A stretch of DNA of 64,000 bases from Arthrobacter sp. Leaf337 (GCF_001423745.1 NZ_LMPC01000026.1:1250-65249), one strand, 5' to 3'; counted from the stretch's first letter, positions 8,373 to 16,819 are shown. Notes: a model not told the origin generated them from the letters alone. Translations and numbers: made by a program.

Positions 8373-9809
8373 GTGACCACTCAAACCAGCACCCCCTCCC
8401 CCGCAGGAAACACCGGTTTCCGGCTGCCCGCATGGGCCGGTTCATTCGGCTTCCAGATCATTGCCGCCCTGATCGTGGGCCTTGGCCTTGGCCTCCTGGC
8501 CAAGTACACGGGCAGCACCAAGGCAAACCCCAATGCCCTCGGCGCCACCCTCCAGACGATTGGCTCGAGCTACGTCTCGCTGCTGCAGACCGCCGTGGTT
8601 CCCCTTATCTTCACCGCGGTCGTCAGCTCCATCTCGAACCTCCGGCAGGTCTCCAATGCCGCGAAACTGGCATGGAACACGCTGCTGTGGTTCGCCATCA
8701 CGTCGCTGATCGCGGTGCTGATCGGCATCGGCCTCGGTGTGCTGCTGCAGCCCGGCGCCAGCACCGGCATTACCCAGGAAGCCAAGTACTCGGGCAAATC
8801 CGGCGACTGGTGGGCGTTCCTGATCGGCCTCTTCCCCAAGAACTTCCTGGGCCTGGGCGCCAGCTCCACCGTTGCTGAATCAGGCGCCGTGACTACCGCC
8901 GTCAGCTTCAACGTCCTGCAGATCCTGGTGATCGCGATCGCCGTCGGCGTGGCCGCACTGAAGGTTGGCAAGGCTGCCGAGCCCTTCCTGAACCTCAACG
9001 CGTCAGCCCTCGCCGTCATCCAGAAGGTGCTGTGGTGGATCATCCGCATCGCCCCGCTGGGCACTGTGGGCCTCATCGGCAACGCCGTGGCCGTCTACGG
9101 CTGGGACACCATCGGGTCGCTGGGCAAGTTCACCTTTGCCATTTACGTCGGCCTGGCCCTCGTCCTGTTTGTGGTCTACCCGGTGCTGGTCCGCACCCAC
9201 GGACTGTCTGTCAAGCAGTACTTCTCCGGTGTCTGGCCCGCTGTTCAGCTGGCATTTGTGTCCCGCTCGTCCGTGGGCACCCTGCCGCTGACCCAGCGCG
9301 TGACAGAGCGGAGCCTGGGCGTACCCCGCGCCTATGCCTCCTTCGCCGTACCCCTGGGCGCCACCACCAAGATGGACGGCTGCGCCGCGATCTACCCGGC
9401 GATCTCCGCGATCTTCGTGGCCCAGTTCTTCGGCATCCAGCTCGACTTCAGCCAGTACCTGCTGATCGCCCTCGTCTCCGTACTGGGTTCCGCGGCGACG
9501 GCGGGTACCACCGGCGCCGTCGTGATGCTGACCCTGACGCTCTCCACGCTGGGACTGCCGCTGGCCGGCGTCGGCCTCCTGCTGGCGATCGACCCCATCC
9601 TGGACATGGGCCGCACTGCGGTCAATGTGGCCGGGCAGGCGCTGGTCCCCACAATCGTGGCCAAGCGCCAGGGAATCCTGGACGAGGCGCTGTACAACGC
9701 TCCGCGCAACGGCGACCCGTTCGCGGATGACTCCGCCACTACAGATCCGACGGCGGCCGCTCCGGCAACTGAACGGGACGAACGCGAGCTGGCGGACGCC
9801 AAGGCGTAA
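8373..9809 (+). CDS. Dicarboxylate/amino acid:cation symporter (DctA/GltP family)
   Basis: Membrane transporter of 478 residues in the DAACS family, importing C4-dicarboxylates, glutamate or aspartate with H+ or Na+. Visible are the first helices (FQIIAALIVGLGLGLLAKYT), the first re-entrant hairpin with a serine-rich tip (SRSSVGTLPLTQR, about 295-307), the unwound TM7 motif KMDGCA (the NMDGT equivalent), and hairpin 2 (GSAATAGTTGAVVML). The C-terminus is acidic and hydrophilic. The start is a GTG at 8373, chosen because TTQTSTPSPAG leads straight into TM1. Substrate choice cannot be read from the sequence. Confidence 0.88.
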   Translation: MTTQTSTPSPAGNTGFRLPAWAGSFGFQIIAALIVGLGLGLLAKYTGSTKANPNALGATLQTIGSSYVSLLQTAVVPLIFTAVVSSISNLRQVSNAAKLAWNTLLWFAITSLIAVLIGIGLGVLLQPGASTGITQEAKYSGKSGDWWAFLIGLFPKNFLGLGASSTVAESGAVTTAVSFNVLQILVIAIAVGVAALKVGKAAEPFLNLNASALAVIQKVLWWIIRIAPLGTVGLIGNAVAVYGWDTIGSLGKFTFAIYVGLALVLFVVYPVLVRTHGLSVKQYFSGVWPAVQLAFVSRSSVGTLPLTQRVTERSLGVPRAYASFAVPLGATTKMDGCAAIYPAISAIFVAQFFGIQLDFSQYLLIALVSVLGSAATAGTTGAVVMLTLTLSTLGLPLAGVGLLLAIDPILDMGRTAVNVAGQALVPTIVAKRQGILDEALYNAPRNGDPFADDSATTDPTAAAPATERDERELADAKA

Positions 9810-9825
9810 CCCGCTTCGTCGCCGA

Positions 9826-9892
9826 AGCGCGAACGTACAGTTGAGGCCTCAAATCCACACGGGTTTTGGGGCCTCAACTGTACGTTCGCGCT
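9826..9892. terminator. Long hairpin, probable bidirectional terminator
   Basis: Arms 9826-9853 and 9865-9892 pair at 27 of 28 positions around an 11-nt loop, between two convergent genes. An A-rich/T-rich pair (CAAA/TTTG) sits next to the loop, not after the stem, so the classic U-tract is missing. The position still fits termination from both sides. Confidence 0.65.
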
Positions 9893-9908
9893 GATGTGGC
9901 GGGACGTC

Positions 9909-10460
9909 CTAGTGGCCTCCGCCGCCTATCACGCCGTTCTCCACGGCTTTGGTGACGGCGTCGGCCTCCGCCTGGGTGAGCTTGCCGTCCGCGACTGCCT
10001 TATCCAACCGGGTCTTCAGGGCCGCTGCGCGCTCGGACCGTTCCTCTGCGCGCAGCTCCTCAATGGCTGCGGTGACCTTGGATTCGTCAATCCCCAGCGA
10101 CTCCGCGAGGGACTTGGCGAGGGCTGCTTCCCTGGCAGCACGGTCCGGCTTCTCTCCCTCGGCAGGCCGCGTCGCCGGCTTGTTGGCATCGCGGAACGCC
10201 TTCAGCGCCTCGGTGACCTTTGCCTCGTCGACACCGAGCTTGGCGGCGAGCTCCGATGCCTGCACGCCACCTGCGTGCCCGTGACGGCCGCCCTTGTGTC
10301 CGCGGTCGTGGCCGTCGGTGTTGGCATCGGCCGATGCGCTGGCTGACGGAGTGGGGGTCGGAGTGGTGGCCGCCGACGCAATTCCGCTGACGCCGATCCC
10401 GGCCCCGACAACCAGGGCAGCGGCGCCCAGGCCGAGGCCCAACTTCTTTCTGCTTGTCAT
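9909..10460 (-). CDS. Small secreted protein with two LAxxLGxDExKVT repeats
   Basis: A 183-residue protein with a clear Sec signal peptide (basic MTSRKK, hydrophobic core to about 28, likely cleavage after ASA), then a Thr/Pro/Ser linker and a His/Gly-rich patch. Two related helical units follow: LAAKLGVDEAKVTEALKAF and LAESLGIDESKVTAAIEEL. A third helical segment (KLTQAEADAVTKAVENG) ends the protein. Such exported helical repeat proteins are common in actinobacteria; no function is established. The His/Asp-rich stretch could bind metal (speculation). It is divergent from the TetR gene. Confidence 0.72.
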   Translation of the reverse strand: MTSRKKLGLGLGAAALVVGAGIGVSGIASAATTPTPTPSASASADANTDGHDRGHKGGRHGHAGGVQASELAAKLGVDEAKVTEALKAFRDANKPATRPAEGEKPDRAAREAALAKSLAESLGIDESKVTAAIEELRAEERSERAAALKTRLDKAVADGKLTQAEADAVTKAVENGVIGGGGH

Positions 10461-10595
10461 GGCACGTCTCCTCGATCTGCCGCAGCATCGCGGCTGCTTC
10501 TGGTGGCAGGTACAGTACGCCTACCTTCCCTAAGGCTCCCGCACCTACATAAGAATGAGCTGTAAGGAAGCTGTGAATCTGAGTTGCCGAAAAAC

Positions 10596-10627
10596 TTGCA
10601 CAGAGTGTAAAAATGCACGTAGTGTAA
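10596..10627 (+). promoter_or_regulatory. Promoter with duplicated TetR-type operator
   Basis: Two copies of TGCAC-N4-GTGTAA-like sequence, TGCACAGAGTGTAA (10597-10610) and TGCACGTAGTGTAA (10614-10627), 17 bp apart, each near-palindromic. They overlap a -35-like TTGCAC (10596-10601) and a -10-like TAGTGT (10620-10625) with an 18-bp spacer. The GTG start at 10632 lies 6 nt after the -10, so the mRNA would be leaderless and autorepression is likely. Confidence 0.5.
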
Positions 10628-10631
10628 TGCC

Positions 10632-11330
10632 GTGCCCGCCACCCAGAATGCTCCAGCCATCCCGCCGCGCAGCGAAACCGCCGACCCGCCGCCGCCCTCG
10701 CGCCGGGAACTCAACAAAGCCGCAACACGCCAGGCCATCACCGATGCCGCCCTGGAGCTTCTGCGCAGCAAGGGGCCGGGGAACTTCACCGTCGAAGACA
10801 TTGCAGATGCCGCAGCCATCTCCCGGCGCACCTTTTTCAACTACTTCAGCAGCACCGAGGCGGCGCTGGCTTCGGTGACCCACGGCTTCTTGGACAATGC
10901 ACTGGCACAGTTCCGGCTGAGGCCCGCCGACGAGCCCATCCTTGAGTCGGCGAGGGCTGCCCTGATTCAGTTGGCCGACCCCATGACGGTGGCCCCCATG
11001 GCCGAGCTGTACAGCCTGGCGCAGTCCAATCCGCAGCTCAACCGTTCCGAACTTGAAGCGTGGGACCACTGCACCGCGGAAATCATCGACGCAGCCCGCG
11101 AACGCTTCGCAAGGACCACGGGCGAGGAGCTCGACGAGCTTTACCTCCGTGCGCTTGCGGGGTCCATCATCTCCTGCGGGAAGGCCGCCATGGACGTCTG
11201 GTTTGCCGAGTGCGGCGCGGACCTTTCAGCCACGTCGCTTGCAAGGCTCCGCCAGCTCCTGATCGACGCCATGGGCCTCCTTGGCTCAGGCTTTACGCCC
11301 ACCGCCAACCTCTCCACAGATCGGCACTGA
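10632..11330 (+). CDS. TetR/AcrR family transcriptional regulator
   Basis: A 232-residue regulator. After a Pro-rich lead, the TetR DNA-binding domain covers about 24-75: ATRQAITDAALELLRSKG, then the helix-turn-helix FTVEDIADAAAISRRTFFNYF. The ligand domain is divergent, as usual. It sits 1 bp ahead of an MMPL transporter gene, so it probably represses that operon and responds to a lipophilic or drug-like substrate of the pump. The GTG start immediately follows the duplicated operator. Confidence 0.85.
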   Translation: MPATQNAPAIPPRSETADPPPPSRRELNKAATRQAITDAALELLRSKGPGNFTVEDIADAAAISRRTFFNYFSSTEAALASVTHGFLDNALAQFRLRPADEPILESARAALIQLADPMTVAPMAELYSLAQSNPQLNRSELEAWDHCTAEIIDAARERFARTTGEELDELYLRALAGSIISCGKAAMDVWFAECGADLSATSLARLRQLLIDAMGLLGSGFTPTANLSTDRH

Positions 11331-11331
11331 C

Positions 11332-13863
11332 ATGGCCCTCTTCCTATACCGCCTCGGCAAGTTCTCGTACCGCCGCCGCTGGCTGGTCATTTCGCTCTGG
11401 CTTGCCGTGCTTGTGGCCGTGGGCGGGTCTGCGGCCGCATTCCACGGCACACTGTCCAACAACTTCCAGATCCCCGGCACCGAAACACAGCAGATGGCGG
11501 ACAAGCTCAAAAAGGAGCTCCCCTCCTCTTCCGGCGGCTCAGCCAGCGTTGTGTTCGAAGCCAACGACGCCCAGTTCAGCCAGGCCGGAAAAGACGCCGT
11601 CACGGCTGCACTGACCAAGCTCAAGACCCTCCCCGATGTCCAGGGCACGGTTGATCCCTTCGCCACCCAGGCGCAGCTGGACAAGGCGGTCGCCGATCTC
11701 GCCGCCGGAAGGGAGCAGTCCGCGGCCGGCAAGGCCCGGCTGGACCAGGCCGCTGCCGAGCTTGCCGCCGGAAAAGCACAGCTGGGAGCAGCAGAACAGC
11801 AGATGACGGCCGCCGGTTTGCCGGCCGCCGCGATCGAGGCACAACTCGGCCAGCAGAAGGCTGCCCTCGCCGAAGGCCAGGCAAAGCTCGACGCCGGCAG
11901 CAGGGAACTGGAAGCGGGCGAAGCCAAGCTTGCGCTTGGCGCCCGCCGGCTGGAGGCTTCGAAGGGGCTCCGCTTCGTCTCCGAGGACGGCAAAGCCGCG
12001 ATCGCCCAGGTCCAGTTCAGGACCTCCATCAACGGCCTGACGCCCGATGTCCGCCAGCAAGTCCAGGACATCGTGAAGGAGGTCTCGGCCGCCAACGTCA
12101 CTGCCCTGCCCAGCAAGGAAATCAGCGAGGACATCTCCGAGCTCTTTGGCACCGCTGAGATCATCGGCATCGCGGTTGCGGCCCTGGTCCTGGTCGTCAT
12201 GCTTGGAACCCTGATCGCCGCCGGACTTCCGCTGCTGATGGCCGTCGTCGGCGTCGCCGTCGGTGTGGGCGGAACGATCGCCCTGAGCGGTGCCACGGAA
12301 ATGAGTTCCATCTCCCCCATGCTGGCGCTGATGCTCGGCCTGGCAGTGGGAATCGACTATTCGCTGTTCATTGTCAACCGGCACCGCAGCCAGTTGCTGA
12401 CCGGCATGGATGCTGAAGAATCCGTAGCCCTGGCCACGGGCACTTCCGGCAACGCGGTAATGTTCGCCGGACTGACCGTCATCATCGCGCTGGCTGCCCT
12501 GGTGGTCCCCGGGCTTCCATTCCTGGCCGTTATGGGTCTCTCGGCGGCCGCCACGGTGGCTGTCGCCGTCGTCGTTGCCTTGACCCTGACGCCCGCTGTT
12601 CTCTCCCTGGTTGGCCGGAAACTGATCTCCAAGCGGACATGGGCCAAGGCGGAAAAGCACAACGCCGCTCCGGGGCACGAAACTGAGGACCGCACCAGGG
12701 ACGAATACCGCAGCAGCCACGGCTGGGGCGGCATGGTCACCAACCACCCGTGGCTGGCGTTGCTGGCTGGCGCGGTCCTGCTCGGTGTGGTGGCGCTGCC
12801 CGCGAGCCAGCTCAGGCTTGCTTTGCCGGATGCCAGCTCAGAGCCGGTCGCCTCGCAGGCCTTCAAGGCCTATGACGTCACCAAGCGGAGCTTCGGCGAG
12901 GGCATGACCGGCCCGATCATTGTGGTGGGCGACCTCCCCGAGGGACTCAGCGACGCCGAGGCGCAGGCCAAGCAGTTCGATGTCGCGGACATCCTGCGCG
13001 AGACCGGAAATGTCACCGCCGCCGTGCCGCTGGCACTGAGTGAGGACCGCCGCACAGCGGTGTTCCAAGTGATCCCGAACGAAGGCCCGGCCAGCGCAAG
13101 CACCGTCCAGGTTGTCTCCGAGCTTCGCGCCGAGAAGGGCCAGATCAAGGACTCCACCGGCGTCAGCATCGGACTCACCGGACAGACCGCCGGCAACGTT
13201 GACGTATCCACCAAACTCGGTGACGCACTGCCGCCGTATCTGGCGATCGTGGTTGGCCTCTCCTTGATACTGCTGCTGCTGGTGTTCCGCTCCATCTGGG
13301 TGCCGCTGCTGGCCACCGGAGGCTTCCTGCTCTCGCTCGCCGCAGCGTTCGGCGCGGTCGTCGCCGTCTACCAGTGGGGCTGGCTCGGTGCGGTGTTCGG
13401 CGTCGAAAATCCCGGTGCTGTGCTGAGCTTCCTGCCGATCATCCTGATCGGCGTGCTGTTCGGACTGGCCATGGACTACCAGGTGTTCATCACCTCCGGC
13501 ATGCGGGAATCGTTCATGCACGGGGAATCGGCCAAACACGCGGTCCGCTCGGGCTTCAGCCACGCCGCCGCGGTGGTCACAGCCGCCGCGATCATCATGG
13601 TCAGCGTGTTCTCCGGCTTCATTTTCTCGCACCTGAACATGGTCCGGCCGCTTGGCTTCGCTATGGCCTTCGGCGTGCTGATTGATGCCTTCGTGGTCCG
13701 CATGACGATCGTTCCGGCCGTGATGTACCTGCTCGGCGAAAAGGCATGGTGGCTGCCGCGCTGGCTCGACCGCATCCTGCCGGATGTGGATGTAGAGGGA
13801 GCGAAGCTCCGCAAGCCGGCGCCGGCCGCCGAGGTGGAACCGGAAGAAGTCGGAGCACGCTGA
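11332..13863 (+). CDS. MMPL/RND-type transporter
   Basis: Proton-driven exporter of 843 residues, with two blocks of membrane helices (about 170-370 and 490-800) and two large extracytoplasmic loops. The MMPL motif GLAVGIDYSLFIVNRHR is in the first half and GLAMDYQVFITSGMRE in the second; the Asp-Tyr pairs are the proton-relay positions. The first loop (about 110-225) contains a run of 11-residue-like helical repeats (LAAGKAQL, LDAGSRELEAGEAKL) that should form a coiled coil. The ATG at 11332 follows the tetR stop by 1 bp; the open frame extends 17 codons upstream, but those codons overlap tetR. Lipid, siderophore or drug export are possible. Confidence 0.88.
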   Translation: MALFLYRLGKFSYRRRWLVISLWLAVLVAVGGSAAAFHGTLSNNFQIPGTETQQMADKLKKELPSSSGGSASVVFEANDAQFSQAGKDAVTAALTKLKTLPDVQGTVDPFATQAQLDKAVADLAAGREQSAAGKARLDQAAAELAAGKAQLGAAEQQMTAAGLPAAAIEAQLGQQKAALAEGQAKLDAGSRELEAGEAKLALGARRLEASKGLRFVSEDGKAAIAQVQFRTSINGLTPDVRQQVQDIVKEVSAANVTALPSKEISEDISELFGTAEIIGIAVAALVLVVMLGTLIAAGLPLLMAVVGVAVGVGGTIALSGATEMSSISPMLALMLGLAVGIDYSLFIVNRHRSQLLTGMDAEESVALATGTSGNAVMFAGLTVIIALAALVVPGLPFLAVMGLSAAATVAVAVVVALTLTPAVLSLVGRKLISKRTWAKAEKHNAAPGHETEDRTRDEYRSSHGWGGMVTNHPWLALLAGAVLLGVVALPASQLRLALPDASSEPVASQAFKAYDVTKRSFGEGMTGPIIVVGDLPEGLSDAEAQAKQFDVADILRETGNVTAAVPLALSEDRRTAVFQVIPNEGPASASTVQVVSELRAEKGQIKDSTGVSIGLTGQTAGNVDVSTKLGDALPPYLAIVVGLSLILLLLVFRSIWVPLLATGGFLLSLAAAFGAVVAVYQWGWLGAVFGVENPGAVLSFLPIILIGVLFGLAMDYQVFITSGMRESFMHGESAKHAVRSGFSHAAAVVTAAAIIMVSVFSGFIFSHLNMVRPLGFAMAFGVLIDAFVVRMTIVPAVMYLLGEKAWWLPRWLDRILPDVDVEGAKLRKPAPAAEVEPEEVGAR

Positions 13864-13901
13864 CGGGCCTCTTCTAGTCCGCACGGGTTCCAGTCCCAGA
13901 T

Positions 13902-13943
13902 GGGCCGCCCGCTGATCACCCGATCGGCGGGCGGCCCGTTTTT
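13902..13943 (+). terminator. Rho-independent terminator after the MMPL gene
   Basis: An 11-bp GC-rich stem (13902-13912 with 13927-13937), a 14-nt loop and then GTTTTT. It also lies 3' of the leftward HNH gene and may act on both. Confidence 0.8.
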
Positions 13944-13972
13944 GCTTCTGTTCTCTGCGATCCGTGGCCGAC

Positions 13973-15565
13973 CTACGCCGCGAATGGAGCGTCCCGCCGC
14001 GACCGGAGGGCACGCCTGTGAATCTTGGCGTGGTGGCGGATCTCTTTCCAGTGGCGGGTCTCTTTCGGGTGGACGGACTCTGTGGCCGGGCCGCCGCGTT
14101 GAGTCCGCGGAAGCGGCGGCGCGATGGATTGGTAGCTGTGGCCGGTGGGGGTTGTCAGTCGGATGGCATGCCTGGTTCCGCCCGGGGCGCTGGTTCCGCC
14201 GCGTGCGTTTGGTCCGTTGGCCGGGTGTGCTTTCCAGCCCGGCATTTCCTTCGTGTGGTTGCAGGCTTCGCAGAGCCCGGCGCCGTTGGCCTGTGTCGTA
14301 GCGCCGCCGACGTGCCAGGGTACGACGTGGTCCAGATGGCGGATGGGTGCGTCGCAGTAGGGGGTGCGGCAGGTGTCGTCGCGTGCCTCGATGAAGCGGC
14401 GGAGCCCCGCGCGGAAAAGCCTGGCGCGGGAATCCATCGCTACCAGCTCGCCCGTGGCGGGGGCCGTGTACAGACGACGGATCCACGTGTTGAACGCCTG
14501 ATCAGCTGCCGCTCCTGATGGCAAAGCGCCTGGCGGGCGTCCGGCAGGCGCGGGAGCGCCGGTCAGCGAGGTTGCTTGCGCCCGACCGCCCCGGCCAATG
14601 ATGCTTCTGGCCCACCCGCCGGGAACCACCCCATAGCCGGGGAGGCGTGCGGGTTCGCTGTCGCCTTGGAAGAGCGTGCGGTCGGTCATGACGAGCTGAA
14701 TTTCAATCCCGCTGATCCCGCCCGGTGTCCCGGTGACGCGTTCAACCAGATCATCGGCCATGATCTGGCCCCGGGACCGGGGATCCCCGCCGGCGCGGAG
14801 AGAGTCCGCGTTCCGGATGAGCGCCGCTTGAACGGCGACACCGGCCGAGACGGGCAACAGGGCGGTCAGGTAGCACATGGTGTCCGGCGCGGGACGGAGG
14901 CTGACGTGCCTCGCCGTGGCGGCGTGGGCGGCGCGCTGCGTAACGGAGCGCGGGTCGCGGCGATAGGCGGCGGTACGGGCGGCTGCCACCAGCTCCCGGT
15001 CACCCACACCTGCCAGCGTCCCCGAATCGGGTGCCAGTTCCTCATCGACGCCATACCGGTCCGCCGGGGACAGGCACGCCGTTTCGCGCACCAGCAAGGT
15101 CGCCCGCCACTCATTCAGCTGCCCCGTCTCCAAGGCAACGAGCGTGCGCGGCATCTCCGTCACCAAAGCCTTGGCCAGGCCTAACAGCCGGTTTCTTTTG
15201 GCCGGGGATTCGCGACGGGCGAGGGCGATCTGCGCTCCGACGCCGACTCCGAGCTGGTCAGTGGGGATCCCGGCGTCGGACTGCTGCCGGCGCTGCAGCT
15301 GGTCAAAGACGACCGCGAGCCGGGCCTGACGGGCAGCCAAAGCAGACTTCCTGTCTTCCAAAGCCCGGATCTCATCAATCAGCCGGGCGCCACCCTCCTC
15401 AGACGCGTCCCCCGCAGAGCTGCCACCCGCAGAAATACCGCCGCCCAAGGCTCCAGCGCCCATCGCAACGGCTGCATAATCCGTTGCCGGCTCCCGACGG
15501 CAGCAGCAAACACAACAGCACTCCGCTGCCGCCAGAACCGCTTCGGACCCCCAACTGCCATCCAC
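13973..15565 (-). CDS. DUF222/13E12-type HNH endonuclease-like protein
   Basis: A 530-residue protein with an N-terminal/central DUF222 region (about 60-330, including TARHVSLRPAPDTMCYLTALLPV) and a C-terminal HNH domain at about 398-438 (CRTPYC, HLDHVVPWHVGG, LCEACNHTKE), with the Cys pairs and the H-N-H core intact. These proteins occur in many copies in actinobacteria (13E12 repeat family); nuclease activity is inferred from the fold and the biological role is unknown. The N-terminus contains an odd Cys cluster (CCCVCCC), so the true start may be a later codon such as the Met of MGAGALGG. A small gene lies 3 bp upstream on the same strand. Confidence 0.8.
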   Translation of the reverse strand: MDGSWGSEAVLAAAECCCVCCCRREPATDYAAVAMGAGALGGGISAGGSSAGDASEEGGARLIDEIRALEDRKSALAARQARLAVVFDQLQRRQQSDAGIPTDQLGVGVGAQIALARRESPAKRNRLLGLAKALVTEMPRTLVALETGQLNEWRATLLVRETACLSPADRYGVDEELAPDSGTLAGVGDRELVAAARTAAYRRDPRSVTQRAAHAATARHVSLRPAPDTMCYLTALLPVSAGVAVQAALIRNADSLRAGGDPRSRGQIMADDLVERVTGTPGGISGIEIQLVMTDRTLFQGDSEPARLPGYGVVPGGWARSIIGRGGRAQATSLTGAPAPAGRPPGALPSGAAADQAFNTWIRRLYTAPATGELVAMDSRARLFRAGLRRFIEARDDTCRTPYCDAPIRHLDHVVPWHVGGATTQANGAGLCEACNHTKEMPGWKAHPANGPNARGGTSAPGGTRHAIRLTTPTGHSYQSIAPPLPRTQRGGPATESVHPKETRHWKEIRHHAKIHRRALRSRRDAPFAA

Positions 15566-15568
15566 AAC

Positions 15569-15886
15569 TCAAGTGTCCCTCTGGGCTATGACAGTAACTG
15601 CCCTGATGTTAACGGCCAGGAGATTGATCATGGCGCGGCGGAGCCGGTCAGCCGCTTCGGATGCCAGCGGTGAGGTCCCGATCCCTGACGTGGCTATGGG
15701 CGCGCGGCTCAGGACAGCCGCCACTTGAAGGCGGGTCCTGACGATAGCCAAAGCGGAGACCACATCGTCCAGCCGCCGACAGAATTCGATCTGCTCTGCA
15801 CTGCCCTCGGGCACAGTAATCTGTCGAAGCGCAAGGCTGCATATCGCCACCACCGCGGGGAGGTTGACCTCATCCCGTTCGGCCAT
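15569..15886 (-). CDS. Hypothetical protein upstream of the HNH gene
   Basis: A mostly helical 105-residue protein with no recognised family, running MAERDEVNLPAVVAICSLA to VTVIAQRDT. The start at 15886 is chosen because AAGGGG lies 9 nt upstream; an ATG at 15922 would add 12 residues but has no well-placed ribosome site. It ends 3 bp before the HNH gene and is probably cotranscribed with it. Codon use is ordinary GC-rich. A function cannot be inferred. Confidence 0.5.
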   Translation of the reverse strand: MAERDEVNLPAVVAICSLALRQITVPEGSAEQIEFCRRLDDVVSALAIVRTRLQVAAVLSRAPIATSGIGTSPLASEAADRLRRAMINLLAVNIRAVTVIAQRDT

Positions 15887-16043
15887 TGCCCGTGCCCCCT
15901 TCGGTCCATGTTTCTCGTCCATGAACCCACTATGCCGCCGACCTCCGACAATAAGACTTGAGCGACAAAGCCCGGGCGACTGACCCAGCGCCCCACGACA
16001 ATAAAGCACTGCCAACCGGGCCGAAGGGAACTAGGCTGGATCG

Positions 16044-16748
16044 GTGACCCGCCTCATTCTTGCCTCCCAGTCCCCCGCACGCACCAAACTGCTGAGCCAC
16101 GCCGGCATCCGCCACGAGATCCTGGTTTCCGATGTGGATGAAGACGCGGTCCAGGCCCGCTACGGCGTGACCGATCCGCACGACACCGCCCTGCTGCTGG
16201 CCCGCGCCAAGGCGGAGGCCGTGGCCTCGCTGCCGGAAGCGGAGGGCGCGCTGGTGCTCGGCTGCGATTCAGTTTTCGAGTTCGACGGCGAGGCGCACGG
16301 CAAGCCGTACACTGCCGACGTCGCCAAGGAGCGGATGCTGCGCATGAGCGGCGCCATGGGCGTGCTGCACACCGGCCACTGGCTGGTGGACTGCCGCGAC
16401 ACCGAGCCGGACGAGGACGACGACAACGACGACGGATACGGTTCCGACACCGGCACCGGGACGGGCGCCACACTGGGCTCCGTCACCTCCGCGGAGGTCC
16501 ATTTCATGGACATGAGCGTCGACGAAATCGATGCCTACATCGCCACCGGCGAGCCGCTCCAGTGCGCCGGCTCGTTCACGATCGACGGCTACGGCGGGGC
16601 CTTCATCCGCAAGGTCGACGGCGACCCCCACACCGTCGTCGGGCTTTCCATTTCCACCCTTCGCGCGCTGCTGGGCCAGGCGCAGGTGGGCATTACCGAG
16701 CTGTGGACCGGCGGCGCCATTGACCCCGCAGAAGTCCGCGCTGAGTGA
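16044..16748 (+). CDS. maf: Maf family nucleoside triphosphate pyrophosphatase
   Basis: House-cleaning enzyme that hydrolyses non-canonical or modified NTPs to NMP and PPi. The 234-residue product starts with the signature LILASQSPARTKLL and continues with LVLGCDSVFEFDGEAHGKP (catalytic Asp region) and IDAYIATGEPLQCAGSF. Between about 118 and 147 there is an unusual Asp/Gly/Thr-rich insertion (DEDDDNDDGYGSDTGTGTG) in a surface loop. The GTG start at 16044 places the signature at the very N-terminus. In related genomes maf lies between the carboxylase subunit genes, as here on the accA side. Confidence 0.88.
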   Translation: MTRLILASQSPARTKLLSHAGIRHEILVSDVDEDAVQARYGVTDPHDTALLLARAKAEAVASLPEAEGALVLGCDSVFEFDGEAHGKPYTADVAKERMLRMSGAMGVLHTGHWLVDCRDTEPDEDDDNDDGYGSDTGTGTGATLGSVTSAEVHFMDMSVDEIDAYIATGEPLQCAGSFTIDGYGGAFIRKVDGDPHTVVGLSISTLRALLGQAQVGITELWTGGAIDPAEVRAE

Positions 16749-16764
16749 GCCAATTCGCAACTCT

Positions 16765-16819
16765 TTGTAGCTTCCCTACAAAGGACCGGAGCTTTACACG
16801 CGGAATCCGCAAGTAATAT
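16765..16819 (+). promoter_or_regulatory. Inverted repeat TTGTAG-N5-CTACAA and promoter of the carboxylase alpha gene
   Basis: TTGTAG, spacer CTTCC, CTACAA at 16765-16781, extended by one further base pair on each side. A possible promoter follows immediately: CTTTAC (16792-16797), 16-bp spacer, TAATAT (16814-16819). The element matches the one upstream of accD5 in both arms and spacer length. Confidence 0.5.

Noticed and set aside
13973..15565. HNH gene as a homing endonuclease or transposon
   Set aside because: The DUF222/13E12 architecture is a chromosomal multi-copy family, and no inverted repeats or target duplication could be seen around it.
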